NCBI GenBank assembly: GCA_027575805.1
Contig: JANBPU010000043.1
Location: forward strand, 1 to 64,000
Source of the DNA: Mycoemilia scoparia
Taxonomy: Eukaryota; Kickxellomycota; Kickxellomycetes; Kickxellales; Kickxellaceae
Length of the DNA: 64,000 nucleotides
Direction: 5' to 3'
Positions 1 to 11,288 of the stretch are shown here, in pieces. The position numbers and the translations under genes are program-made. Below the pieces are notes generated by a model. It was not told the DNA's origin and made no database searches. It worked only from the letters and a program-made list of their open reading frames with translations. The stretch's first letter is position 1. Every line of letters starts with the position of its first letter.

Positions 1-19
1 ACTAATTTTGATCACACAG

Positions 20-77
20 GGTGACTGATCACATTTTACTAGTAAATGGTCACCCTTCAAAAATAATCGCCCATATG
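20..77 (-). mobile_element. Element A, partial copy (one end)
   Basis: The right-hand half of the element found repeatedly in this window: the ACTAGTAAA core, then the terminal repeat CACCCTTCAAAAATAATCGC running into CCCATATG. The inner part (GTGACTGATCACATTTTACT) matches the divergent copy near 56.2 kb rather than the common form. An open frame across 21-230 overlaps it and is not credible as a gene. Confidence 0.6.
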
Positions 78-1242
78 ACTCCACACATACACACACTTTT
101 GATTACTCCAGAAATTGCTTTTGGAACGTGGCCAAACTACTGGTCGGTTTTTTGCGACTCCTGGTTTTATGCAGAGATGTGTATGGCCAAAAGTGAGGTT
201 TCACACCATCATCACAATAAAATAAAATAAATCAAGTGGCTGACTGGCTGATTGATCGATTGGTAATTTATATATGAATAGCTGCTCTTATTTCAATCAT
301 ATTTCATCTTATTTAGATGTTCTACCTGATTGAAAATCCCAAGATTTTATAGTTCCTATGGAAATATTTCTAACCAGACAGCATATTCCTTGATATATCT
401 ATATATATATTTGGGAACCAACAGATCAAATCATTAGAAATTTCAATATCTGGCAATGAAAGCCAATTGTGCTTTGAGTCAAATCCATGCAAGTAATGAT
501 GAAGGGGGGGGAGGCTTTATAAAGCTACCAGTCGCAATCAAAATTTAGCTCACGTTCTTTAGAAACAGATAAGGAGTCGCTGCACAGTATTCTAAATTGA
601 TGATACTACCTGCAAGATCTGTGCAGCTCCATCATATGAAACGTACCCATGTGGTTTGAAACATAGGCAATAGTGAGAAACATTGTGCTATAGAGACGTG
701 TCAAGTGGCTTAAAAGTGCATAGATATGATAGAATATGGTGCTTTGATGACATAGGATGGTTGTCAAACACTGTTTCTCTTGCTCCGATTTAGTGTTGTA
801 TGCAGAGAGAGAGAGAGAGCTTGTGTTGATATTTCCAATAGATATTTATCCTTTTTATTGACACATCCACAAATCAATGATTTGAGAAGCTTTGATGCCA
901 TCTGAGGGGTTGTGATGTTAGTTTGTATGTCTAAAACATGTGAGTAGTATTCTGAAAGAGGAAGGGTAGTAGCAGGGATTCAAATCCTGGTATACTTTTA
1001 TAAAAGCTGTTGAAGGACACGTAAATTGTATACACTGCTTTAAATACTTCTCCGTCTATATACTTATTCTCCTATTATTATATATTTCGCCTTTGAAAAT
1101 AGTTCTTTTATAGCAACTTCAAGCTGTAAATAGCCTTTCCGGCTCTGAAGCAAAACTAAAACTGACAGAAGAGTATAGGTTTACTAAGAACCTTGGAGGT
1201 ATAGATCTGTGTAGCACGAATAGGAAATAAACCACCAACATA
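78..1242. other. Intergenic, no gene seen
   Basis: AT-rich sequence with a short GA run near 806-820 and a B-box-like GGGATTCAAATCC near 975 that has no matching A box or cloverleaf. It presumably holds the promoter of the phosphatase that follows, but no clear TATA box stands out. Confidence 0.5.
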
Positions 1243-2904
1243 ATGGGCTATCTACCATACTTTCCACCCAGCTTTCTATACAAAGGGACCGTAAGAAAAC
1301 ATCGAGCAAGGTTACTTCTGCTTACCTTTATCGGCATCATTTTGCTCTATGCTATGTCGTGTTGGCCCATAAAAAGATTCATCGATGTTAACTTGACCCA
1401 AAGGCTAGCTTGTGCAGCAAGCAGATATGGATTTCCTGTGCCGTGCAAACTTAGAAAACAACCAGCACTATTTGTACATGGTGGCAGACATGTTTATGTT
1501 GTTTGGGAGATGGGATGCTCGAATCCACAAGGGATGAAGTTAAAGTGGATGGCCGAAAAGACCTTGTCAGGAGGAACACACTTTGATGGCAAAAATCACC
1601 TATTTTCCGAACACAATCTTGAGTGGGATGGAAAGGCGGGTAACACTTCTGAGGTATTATTGGAGCACATCGATCCACTGCATACCAAAGCTATGGCACT
1701 GATTGGGCCAATCCCAGATGATACGAAAGTGAAATACAGAATACTTGGCGTGGAAGACAATGTGGCCTTAACTGATACTTTTAGATTTAACCATATAATG
1801 AACAGCAGGCTACATGGTGGCCATAATACTACATTTTTGCTATATGGAGATAACCAGATGGGCGAAAGTACGTTTCGACATATGCTGAAAACGTCAAAAA
1901 CCACAATGTCAAAGCGTTCTAAGAAATCTCGATCACAGCTGTCTTTTGATTATACAATCCATGTCGGCGATGCAGTTCAGAGAAAATGGTCATTGGTAGA
2001 CTGGGAGTACAACTTCTTCAAGCCACTAGAATGGGCTGGTATGTCCCAAACAATTCCCATTATACATGCTCCAGGAAACCATGATCACGACGAATCAACT
2101 GAACCATGGAATAGGAATCTCTACTTTGACATATACCACGGACTTGATGATCTGAGATTTGCTTTTAAGCGGGTGCTGGATTGGGAAGGAGCTGATAAAA
2201 ACACAAACGAAATACAAACTCATTATCCACATGAAATGACAACGATAAATGATAGCTTCCGAGACTATATAAAGGGAACGAGGGGAAATTATCATCAGTC
2301 TTACTTTTCAACTAGAATTAGTGGAGCACACATAATCGTGCTTGACTCACAATGCGCAAGTAGATCGCAACTGCGATTCTTGGAAAAGGAGTTGGAGTCG
2401 ACATACCAAGATCCAGATGTTAACTTTGTAATCGTTGTTGTTCACATTCCACCTTATGTTGAGTACTGGGATCCCGTAAGTTGGTTCGAAAAGGGAGAAA
2501 AATACTGGGGGAGGGAAGTCAAAGAAGAATATGATGTTTTATTTAGAAAGTATATGGTTGATTTGGTTGTTTCCGGACATCAACACAACTATCAGAGATC
2601 CAAAATCAAGGATTCCAACCAAGAAGGCTATGTTGCAGGCGAAAATGCCATAAATCCAGTGTACGCGATAATAGGTGGGGCTGGCGGAACTCTTGATACT
2701 GAGCAGGTTGAGGAATATAGTATGTATGACGTTACATCTATTCAATTCCATTATGTCGAGCTTTCTATTACTAGTCACACTCTGTATTGGACCGCTAGAG
2801 ACGCATTCAGCGGTAAAATCTTTGATGAATTTACTTTGCCGAATAGGCAAAGACGCATGCGCTTAAACCAAGCTATAAACATTGCTAAATCATTCAACTC
2901 ATAA
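1243..2904 (+). CDS. Membrane-anchored calcineurin-like metallophosphatase
   Basis: A 553-residue intronless protein. Residues about 23-40 form one hydrophobic segment after a basic stretch, so it is probably a type II membrane protein with the enzyme in the secretory lumen or outside the cell. The catalytic part, about 195-500, carries the metallophosphoesterase motif series: GDN at 202-204, GDAV at 242-245, GNHD at 278-281, the VVVHIP histidine at 401 and GHQH at 445-448. Order and spacing resemble purple acid phosphatase-like proteins. The first motif is GDNQ rather than the usual D-x-H or D-x-G, so metal ligation there may differ. The substrate cannot be deduced. The start ATG follows TAA-rich sequence and gives a sensible membrane anchor. 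Confidence 0.85.
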   Translation: MGYLPYFPPSFLYKGTVRKHRARLLLLTFIGIILLYAMSCWPIKRFIDVNLTQRLACAASRYGFPVPCKLRKQPALFVHGGRHVYVVWEMGCSNPQGMKLKWMAEKTLSGGTHFDGKNHLFSEHNLEWDGKAGNTSEVLLEHIDPLHTKAMALIGPIPDDTKVKYRILGVEDNVALTDTFRFNHIMNSRLHGGHNTTFLLYGDNQMGESTFRHMLKTSKTTMSKRSKKSRSQLSFDYTIHVGDAVQRKWSLVDWEYNFFKPLEWAGMSQTIPIIHAPGNHDHDESTEPWNRNLYFDIYHGLDDLRFAFKRVLDWEGADKNTNEIQTHYPHEMTTINDSFRDYIKGTRGNYHQSYFSTRISGAHIIVLDSQCASRSQLRFLEKELESTYQDPDVNFVIVVVHIPPYVEYWDPVSWFEKGEKYWGREVKEEYDVLFRKYMVDLVVSGHQHNYQRSKIKDSNQEGYVAGENAINPVYAIIGGAGGTLDTEQVEEYSMYDVTSIQFHYVELSITSHTLYWTARDAFSGKIFDEFTLPNRQRRMRLNQAINIAKSFNS

Positions 2905-4109
2905 TATTTGTACGTTTGCTACAATTTTGTTCAAATATACCAATTAATTTGTATTGTTTGTCTACCAATCCCTTAACCATATTTAAGACAGTATTTACTA
3001 TGCCTTTACTTGACTTTGTTCAAAATATAGTAAACTTGTTTAAACAAACAGGGTTACTAAATATATGATATCGGGTCACACGAACTTCAAACATTTTTTG
3101 CATTTATAGTCTTTGCATGGAAAAGATTGCCAATCACAAGTGAAAAATCTATCCAAATGTGGAGTCATTTGGAATACGCCACATGTTCTTTGGCTTGCAC
3201 ATAAGTAGATCCAAACTAACCTGCCCGTATTAAAGGCTTTGTGTTGTTGTCCCCTGTCACACATACATCTTTAATGATGCTTTCCATACATAAACTACAA
3301 ATTAAGACCCATAGATGTATGTTTTTCTAGCATTGTGGTGTTGAAGGGCATGGGTCGGGGGTCCAAATCCATGATCCTGTTGACCCCCCCCCCTAGAAGA
3401 TCGCAACTCGGAGCATGGGCCTTGCACCCTCTGACCAATTTGGGTGCCTATTTCTCAACAGAGAAACGTTCAAAGGCTGCCCAAGTAATAGCTACTTATA
3501 CTCTTATGAGTCCCATATTGTTAGGGACTCTTTATCAATAAATCTCTGTTTATTTCATACTCATTCCCTATAACAGTGGTGCTGATGAATTTCAAATACA
3601 ATATTAATTGAGTGTGTTAATATGATAGGTCTTAGTTCTGAGCAAGATTTAATGGTAAATATTAAAAAGCAGGCACGTATTGTTCAAATTTTGTTGAGAA
3701 TTCTAGTAATGGTCAAATAGAATCACAAATATGGATGATGCTTGTTTTAGGTAAAATTCACATTGTGTCTCCAAGAAAACAAAGGCTGGAATTCATGTTG
3801 GCTTAATGTGGCTTATATTGTGTGGCGCATAATCCAGTCTTTGGATTTCCATTTAAGGCATATCCATTTCTCACTACCGATATCCCTTTTATCTACAACC
3901 ATTAAATCTGCGGTCTTTAGGTTGTTAAGGCCAAAGTACTATGATGGGCAAATGTCAAAACCAACGTATTTGTAATATCCAGTGAAGAGAAAAAAAGTAG
4001 TATTTCATGGGAGCATTTATTTCCTTATAAACGAACAAGCGACATAAGACTTGCTCTATTTCAATTTTATATTTAAACCTGTTTTCTTTCATTCAAACCA
4101 GCCCTTTTG
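2905..4109. other. Intergenic, no gene seen
   Basis: Contains a GC-richer patch at about 3335-3540 with a run of nine C residues and an open frame of 68 codons lacking any recognisable feature. Another open frame at 3763-3975 lies just before the receptor gene, but no splice path joins it convincingly. Confidence 0.4.
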
Positions 4110-5606
4110 ATGTCTTTACTGGATGCTGATGATAATGGACCGAAACCCACAAGATATGTTGGCCAATACATATTCAAGTCAATACACGCCAGAGTCGGAA
4201 ATAACAAAGAAGTGGTCGAGGCTATTTGTATTACCTCCATTCCATTGAATATCATAATAATATTCGTTGTGTTATTCTATATTCATAAAAAGTCGGCCAA
4301 GCAAAGAATATCGTTCAGACTTTCTGCATCAACAGCACTGGCAGATATTATGTATAGCGTATCGCAGATAGTACTAAATAAGGAGAGCTACACCGACAAA
4401 ATGTCTGAACTTGGTCTGAGGGCGATGTTTTTCTTGCACTTGATGTCCCTGGCTGCAATGCTGTTCAACACCGTATGTATTGCTTTTCACCTACATCTGA
4501 CATCGATAAACAGTCACCAAAGATTTGCCAAAAAGATATCCACTTTCTATGAACTCATTTCATGGGTTTCTGCTGCTATCTTGGCCCATCCAGTATTCTA
4601 TATATTTAAACATTTTGCCAAACTTCAAGGACTCAATGTGATCGTATTTGTCGAGTCATCATGGCCAAAGATCTGGGGAGCGGTATTTGGAATTTTTGGA
4701 GTATATATAATATCAATTTTATATTGTGTATTTGTCTGTATACTAGTAACAGTTCGATTGCTTCCAATATGGAAGTTGTTGAATACCGCTCCCGCTTCAT
4801 TGTTTGATGGTGACCAATGTCCAAAATCTCCATTAAATCCTGGCCCAGATAATGATGAGAGTCTTGGGTTGATGCAAATCCAACACACTGTGTCCGAAGG
4901 CAGAGAAGATGCTGTGACTACTACTACCATTGGACATACTGGAGCAATCAATACCGGCATCAGCCCACAAACAATTAAATTTAACCTAAAAGAAAGTGAG
5001 TCCAGAAAAAACACATACAGCAGCAGTAGTGGATTCAATAGTGCATATAATTTGCATACGCAAAAGTCACTCTCCAAAGGCCTAACCATAGATGTGGACA
5101 AAGTTTTACATAAGCAGCGCAGAGAGATCAAGTTTGCTGTTGTTAGAGTTGCCTTATATCCACTTATTCCACTGATAACCATAACACCCCTACCGGTATA
5201 CATGATTTTGAAAGATCCTAGCTATAATCTAGGATACATGGCCAAGCTGTTACCATCAATTGGGGGACTTTTAAATTTTTTCGTATTCTGTATGAACCCG
5301 ACATTCGATCCATTACGTGAAAAGTGTTTGGATAAAATCAAAAACGTATTAAAGCGTGATAGCTATTACAAGACAACTACCATTTCGGATAGCCCGAGTG
5401 ATCCAATAAGGGCTGAATGCAAAGCTGCTATGCCCAGCCGTATGCAGTTATGTATACCATACAACCCAGCTTCTTTTAACTACAATGGAAGTAACATAAA
5501 TATAAATAATCCTAGTTTGCCTAGATTTGGTCATCATAGCTTTAACAATTCTAATCCAAATTTGGATAAAGCATCAGTATTGACAGATCCGCATACACGG
5601 AATTGA
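4110..5606 (+). CDS. Seven-transmembrane G-protein-coupled receptor-like protein
   Basis: 498 residues from the ATG at 4110, intronless. Seven hydrophobic stretches are visible: about 40-60, 72-92, 104-130, 147-170, 190-220, then a long polar loop of roughly 130 residues, then about 350-372 and 380-402. The last helix ends with a NPTFDP motif reminiscent of the NPxxY of rhodopsin-like receptors, and a polar, Asn-rich tail of about 95 residues follows. This layout, with a long third intracellular loop and polar tail, fits fungal cAMP-receptor-like or nutrient-sensing receptors, but the ligand and subfamily cannot be told. A signal peptide is absent, as is common for this class. The receptor call rests on topology rather than a diagnostic motif. 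Confidence 0.7.
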   Translation: MSLLDADDNGPKPTRYVGQYIFKSIHARVGNNKEVVEAICITSIPLNIIIIFVVLFYIHKKSAKQRISFRLSASTALADIMYSVSQIVLNKESYTDKMSELGLRAMFFLHLMSLAAMLFNTVCIAFHLHLTSINSHQRFAKKISTFYELISWVSAAILAHPVFYIFKHFAKLQGLNVIVFVESSWPKIWGAVFGIFGVYIISILYCVFVCILVTVRLLPIWKLLNTAPASLFDGDQCPKSPLNPGPDNDESLGLMQIQHTVSEGREDAVTTTTIGHTGAINTGISPQTIKFNLKESESRKNTYSSSSGFNSAYNLHTQKSLSKGLTIDVDKVLHKQRREIKFAVVRVALYPLIPLITITPLPVYMILKDPSYNLGYMAKLLPSIGGLLNFFVFCMNPTFDPLREKCLDKIKNVLKRDSYYKTTTISDSPSDPIRAECKAAMPSRMQLCIPYNPASFNYNGSNININNPSLPRFGHHSFNNSNPNLDKASVLTDPHTRN

Positions 5607-7752
5607 TGGCTTTAATAATATTATTAAAAGTAAATAATTTATACCAGTGTTGTTAGTTTATTTATAATATACTACAGATTTAAAATTAATAATATCTTAT
5701 AATAACAGTTCATGTATTAGTATCTATGCCTTATTTTTTTTAAATAAATGATACATAATCTATAAAGCCAAAAACATGACTAAAAATGTGCTACTATAAA
5801 AAACATGGCTTGAAAATGTATTTATAAACCTCTACTGTTGCCCTCAGAGCTGCAACTATAGGAGCCAGACTTTTTTAAAGCTTTGGAAACTCCCTTAGTC
5901 ATGACATTATAGGAACAGAGCTCAGTACAAGTACCCACAAGTAAAGGTAGATGAATCATGTCTATCTTTGGTGTTGGACCAGTCCGTCAATTCCAAAGAA
6001 ACCATCAGTTTCAAGGTATCTATTTATTCTAAAGAAATCGTCAACTCCAAACCATCAGTTCCAGAACTAAACCTTTAACTCCAAATCCACCACCAGTTAG
6101 CTGGATAAGGACTTATTCTAGATCAAGTGGGCGCTAGCCCCAAGCTGACCCAGACTATTCCTAAGTTGCTCTGATCATTGGAGTAGGGACCTAGCCTAGG
6201 TCTCTCTAGAACACGCGCCACTGAGCATGGCAGCAAGCACTTTAAGATAAAAGCTTTTTCTTCTGCCAATATCCAGCTAAAAGAACCATACAATGTTTGT
6301 TATTAGGCCTGGTGGCTGTATATGGTGCAATATTTTGGGTACCTGGCAGAAGAGTCAGTTCCTGTGGCAGCCACATATATGATTGCAGAAGCAGGAATGA
6401 CATGGTATACTTGCTGCTAATGAGAGGATTGTTGAGGCGACTGGATGATCTGGAGGGAATATTCAGGGCTCTTTTGGAGAGAGTTGAAGACTCCTTTTGT
6501 GCAGCCATAGACTAAAAAGACAAAATGTTTGTATTTAACAGTCTTTAATAGTAGATGAATATGTGTGTGTGCGTAAAAGAGAAAGTATTATTTAGTAGCA
6601 AGAAAGAAACAAAAGGATGAAAAGTCCATCTCGTGAGGAGCAGAGGCAAAGCAAATGTATACCACAAGTAGCCAACTCCATCAACATTGAAATATTTACA
6701 GGTAATTTACAAAATACTGGAGTCAATTTTGAAAGTGGCAAACTGTGCACTTACTTTATGGACTCTGTAAGCATATTTTGACATGTATTCTCAGAGGCAT
6801 GTGTTTATTAGATCTCTGGATATATTCCTGTAAGTCGAAAGCACTTGTGTTAATCTTTTACAGGATTTGGGATATAGGCTTAAATCGTATTGAATATTTC
6901 AGCAAGAATCTAGATATCTCTTCCAAAGTGGGAACCAAATTGTGCCTTAAATGTTAATGTTATTTGACAAGGTCTCGGTCAAACATATATGGCTTGTTAG
7001 TGAGCTTTGCAGGCCAGTGGATTAGGTATGTATTCACCATACTCTCTATCTTTATTAACAACATGGCATTTATGTGGAGTTTTAGGTATTCTTAAAACAA
7101 TAGTTTGCAAACAAATTAATAAACATGTGCCAATTCTCTTGAAAAGCCGAATTGCCCGATAGGCAGTGCTTGTGATCTTTGTAGTCAAAGTGAAGGAAAT
7201 AGCAATAGGCATGTGAGTACTTTTGATAGAAGCCAGCCAGCCGGTCAGTTGACCATACTTCTACCCTATGTTTGGGCCATAAAGTAAACTTGCTGATTTA
7301 TTTGGTAATAGAAACTGCGGGGTGCCTTTCAAATTCGAATTTTTTACATATGTTCCAACCGTGACAAATCCAGCAGAGCCTGCAAGCAAAGCTGCTCTCT
7401 GTGTGGACTGTGATTGATCAATCCCTGATTCTATCAAAAAACATGTAAAGAGACAAAATAGTCGATCAATGAGTGGTCATTATGATTCTCCAAGGCTGTT
7501 TCTGATCCCATACAAAAGCCCGCTTACTTGTATTTGGGCTCGGCTTGACTTTCCCGGTGTGCGGACATTTACTGCCTCCTTACTGCGAATAGAAATGCAC
7601 CCTGATTGTCCTTTCACACCCACATCCACACACACAAATGTGTATGGACCTGAGAACCCCTGATCTTTTCTGCCTTACTACTTTGCTTTGCTTTTATTCA
7701 TTCACTGTATTTTTACCCTTCTTCCTGTGACAGCCAATTTGAATTTGTTGCA
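5607..7752. other. Intergenic, no supported gene
   Basis: A 2.1 kb gap. The interval 6242-6515 is open on both strands (88 codons on -, 72 on +). The minus reading has a possible donor and acceptor but no recognisable product, so it is left uncalled. The last 100 bases before PEX5 are pyrimidine-rich. Confidence 0.4.
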
Positions 7753-10672
7753 ATGTCTGGATTCTCTGAATTAGTAGGTGCTGGGGGCGCTGACTGTGGC
7801 CCTGGAAACCCAATGGCTGGTCTTATGAAGCAGTTCGATCATGATAGGTCTCTTGAGCAGGTATGTCGTTAATTCGCAGTTAGATTGCGCAGGCTAAATT
7901 GCTGCTATATGCGCAGTGGTAATAATGTGGACTTTATTTGTTGGTATTGGTATAGGATCGTTATGGATCTGGCCCGGCTGGCCCATCATCGGCAAAAAGA
8001 GACTTCCGCCAGACCTTTAGAAATAATGTGCCCGCTGGTCCACCAATGGGTCAAGTAAGTATGCTGCCACCACCACTACCTCTACAAGAATAATAGTTTT
8101 GCAATATTGTATCTTCTGAATACTGAAATGTCTATATGCCAGATTCAGTTAAACCATGATGATAACCACTTTAACAGCAGTCATTACTTTACGTATGCTT
8201 GATAGATGACTGACGAGTTTCACAGGCAAATGAATGCTGGTCCTCACCAGCAAGGTCCTGTTGGCCCCAACGCTTTTAACTTTAATGACTTCCATCGTGA
8301 GCTCAACAGAACTGCTGGCCCTGCCGCTCCAATGCAACGTCATGGGGCTGACAACTGGGCAAATGACTTTGCCAAGCAGGCCTCTGCTGGTCCCTCTACA
8401 TCGGGTCAACATGATGCCTTTGAAAAAGTATTCCAACAACATAGCATGGCTATGCCTCCCCCACATATGAGCCAGCAGACATTGGGGCCAATGGCCATGC
8501 GTCCAAACAACTGGGCTTCTGAGTTTTCTAATGCCAGAATTCCTGGTCCCATCGCTTCTTCAGTTGCCCAAGTTAAACCACAGGCATCGGCTCACGAAGA
8601 CACGTTACAACGCGCATTCAATGAGGCTAGATTCCGTAAGTAGCTAAATCATCGCTTCTAAAATACCTTGCTGACGAAAATATCAATATCTCCAAACAAG
8701 TTTTTATATACGCTTTTGTTAACATACTACATCTATTTTACAACTTTGCTTTTACAGATGCTCAAGGTATCCCCATGGTAAACCCAATGATTTCCACTCA
8801 AGTTCCGGTAAGCTCTCAATTCACATTTAGTTTTAAGCGATCTATAATGCCTTAATTGGTATTTGTAAGCATTCAGTTGGTGAATCAGATCTCTACCCCG
8901 ATATACATTTGTTTTGATGTTGGTTCCCAAATCATCACTATTTGCTCTATTGTATTTATTTATTGATTTTGGGTGGGATTTCTTGTCATATTTCATTGAC
9001 ACAGATCCAGCAGAATGATAGCGCCACTGATATCAAAACTGATAAAGATGGTGCCAGAGATCATTTAGCCGAACTGGCCGGGCAAGTCCTTGAATCTGCA
9101 AAAACTTCTGCAAATCCTAAATTTAAAACTTCTGAATTTTTTGCCTTTATGCAACAATTGCGGGATGGCGATGCTACTATCGAAAATAACCAGGTAACAA
9201 CCACAACAGCCAATGCTACTTCGACAGCAGCTGACAAGACTGCTGATCCTAAGGGCAAGTCCGTAGAGGGGAGTGGATCGACATGGGCAAGCGAATTTGA
9301 AAGCAGAGTCGAGGGATTGGCAAATCGTGCTGGTATGTCCAAGTCCGATGATCCAACAGTTTGGACTCAAGAGTTTGCCAAGGGAATAGAAAAGGACTGG
9401 GCTGAGGAGTTTGAGACCTCTCTCGATGGTCCCCTCAAAGACTCTAATGTCTCTGCTGCTCCAAAAGATTGGGCCGAAGAATTCACTCAAAAGGAAGAAA
9501 TGATTAAACTCGATGAGGCCTTTACTCATGCTTCTGGTGAAGCGCCAGATTGGGTAACACAGTATCGCAAAAATATTGAACCACTTTTGAACGAAACCGA
9601 CAAAGAGTGGGATGATATCGAAAAGGCTTGGGATAACTACCATCCTGGCTCAACTGGCTACCTTGCTACTGACCCAGCGCTTAATGTCTACAACTTCCAG
9701 CGCGAAAATCCATTCGAGCAGCTATCCAGCGATGAACTCAGTCGGACCATCGACCAGATTCAGAGAGACCCTACATCTACAAGTCTCGGTGATGCAATCT
9801 TGGCTCTCGAAGCTTCAGTCAACAAGAACCCTCAGGATGCTAGAGCATGGACTTTGTTGGGTATAAAGCAGCAAGAAAATGAGCAAGAGCAGGCTTCGAT
9901 TGCTGCCCTCAGAAAGGCCATTTCAATTGATCCGAATGCACTTGATGCCCACATTGCCCTTGCTGTTTCATACACAAACGAAAATTATCACACCGACGCC
10001 TACGGTGAGCTTCACGAGTGGCTTTCTCGTCACCCCAAATACAAGAGCATTGTTCCACACAATGGTGCTGAAAGAATGAAATCCCCTACCAATCGCAAAG
10101 AATATGTCCAAGAATTGTTCTTGCAGGCCGCTCGCCAAGCACCTGGACAAGAGTGGGACCCTGATGTTCAAATTGCTCTTGGAGTCATATTCAATATCTC
10201 CGAGGAATACGATAAAGCTGTAGACTGCTTCCGTGCCGCTCTTAGCAAACGCCCATCAGATTATATGGTCTGGAACAAATTGGGTGCCACGCTCGCCAAC
10301 GCCAGGAAATCTCCAGAAGCCACCAGCGCCTACTTCAAAGCTCTTGAACTTCAACCCAGCTATATACGTGCCAGATACAATCTTGCGATTGCTAGTATCA
10401 ACATGAATCACCATCGTGAGGCAGCTGAGCATTTGCTAGGCGCTCTTGCTCTTCAAAAGCGTGAAAGCCAAAGGCCAGCTGGAGCTACTGCACCAAATGG
10501 CGGTGTTGGTGCTGATGGAGCCAGTGGGACTGGATTCATTCCTGCCAGTGCTATGAGTAACAATATTTGGGTCACTCTTCGAATGACAATGTATATGCTG
10601 AATATGCCTGACCTTGCCAATGCTTGTGAGGCACAAGATTTGGAAGCATTCCGCACCAAGTTTGATTTCTAG
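7753..10672 (+). CDS. PEX5: Peroxisomal targeting signal 1 receptor PEX5
   Basis: Five exons: 7753-7860, 7956-8054, 8206-8635, 8758-8807, 9005-10672; 784 residues. PEX5 binds C-terminal SKL-type signals on matrix proteins in the cytosol, docks at the peroxisomal membrane and is recycled by mono-ubiquitination. Seen here: a conserved-type cysteine at residue 15 (DCGPGNP context), seven WxxxF/Y pentapeptides (two WASEF, WANDF, WTQEF, two WAEEF and WVTQY) for PEX14/PEX13 binding, and a C-terminal half of tetratricopeptide repeats, for example around AWTLLGIKQQ and VWNKLGATLAN. All introns have GT-AG ends and keep frame. Exon 3 opens at an in-frame ATG right after its acceptor, but the upstream exons carry the cysteine, so the true start is 7753. 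Confidence 0.95.
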
Positions 10673-11288
10673 ATTTTTTGCAGCGTTTCTTTATCTACTT
10701 TATTTTATTTCGTAATGTCCAGTATTTTATATGAGAGAATATTTTTTGAAGAGTTAGTTACACATTTGGCTGTGGTTGCCCCTATAATCATTGGTCACCA
10801 AAAGGTACCCTTCAAAAATAATGATCTATATATAAATTATAAAACAACAGAGCTTTTTTTGTAAGTTATTGTTATAATATCGGCTGGATAGCATTAGTTG
10901 CTAATGCTAGCCTATGTAAAATTTAAAGATATATAGATTTTGTAGCATCTTAAGGAAGGTAAAAATATCCTTGGGATGTTGGTGAATTTTATGAGGGATG
11001 CTGAGTATACTTGCTTGTTTATTCACCCTTCATAAATTATCAGCCATATCTAGATCATGATTTTTGGCTGTAATTTTATGATTATCTAGGGTTAATTTTA
11101 GTGATGATAAAGATCCAACCTTGAAGATATTAGCTTGATATCCTCTTCATGTGTCAACTTTGTTATTATTATATATCTGTTTGTCTAAAAATACAAGGGT
11201 TAAAGTTTAAGCCTATCTATAATCATCTTTGTTTAATCATCTTTTTGTTATCTACATCGATATATATAAATATATATATACCTAATGA
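10673..11288. other. Intergenic with one element A remnant
   Basis: AT-rich spacer between PEX5 and the orphan at 11289. It holds the element A remnant listed separately and a run of alternating AT just before the next ATG. No gene seen. Confidence 0.5.
10763..10829 (-). mobile_element. Element A, partial copy
   Basis: Reads CATTTGGCTGTGGTTGCC, then CTATAATCATTGGTCACC, then ACCCTTCAAAAATAATGATC. This is the reverse-strand form of the element core and one terminal repeat. The other terminal repeat is missing. Confidence 0.6.

Noticed and set aside
940..1010. B-box-like GGGATTCAAATCCTGG
   Set aside because: No A box at the right distance and no cloverleaf.
3335..3541. 68-codon frame with GC-rich start
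   Set aside because: Contains a poly-C run and no similarity to any protein I know; probably chance or repeat-derived.
6242..6515. Open frames on both strands, one with a possible donor
   Set aside because: No recognisable product and no supported second exon.
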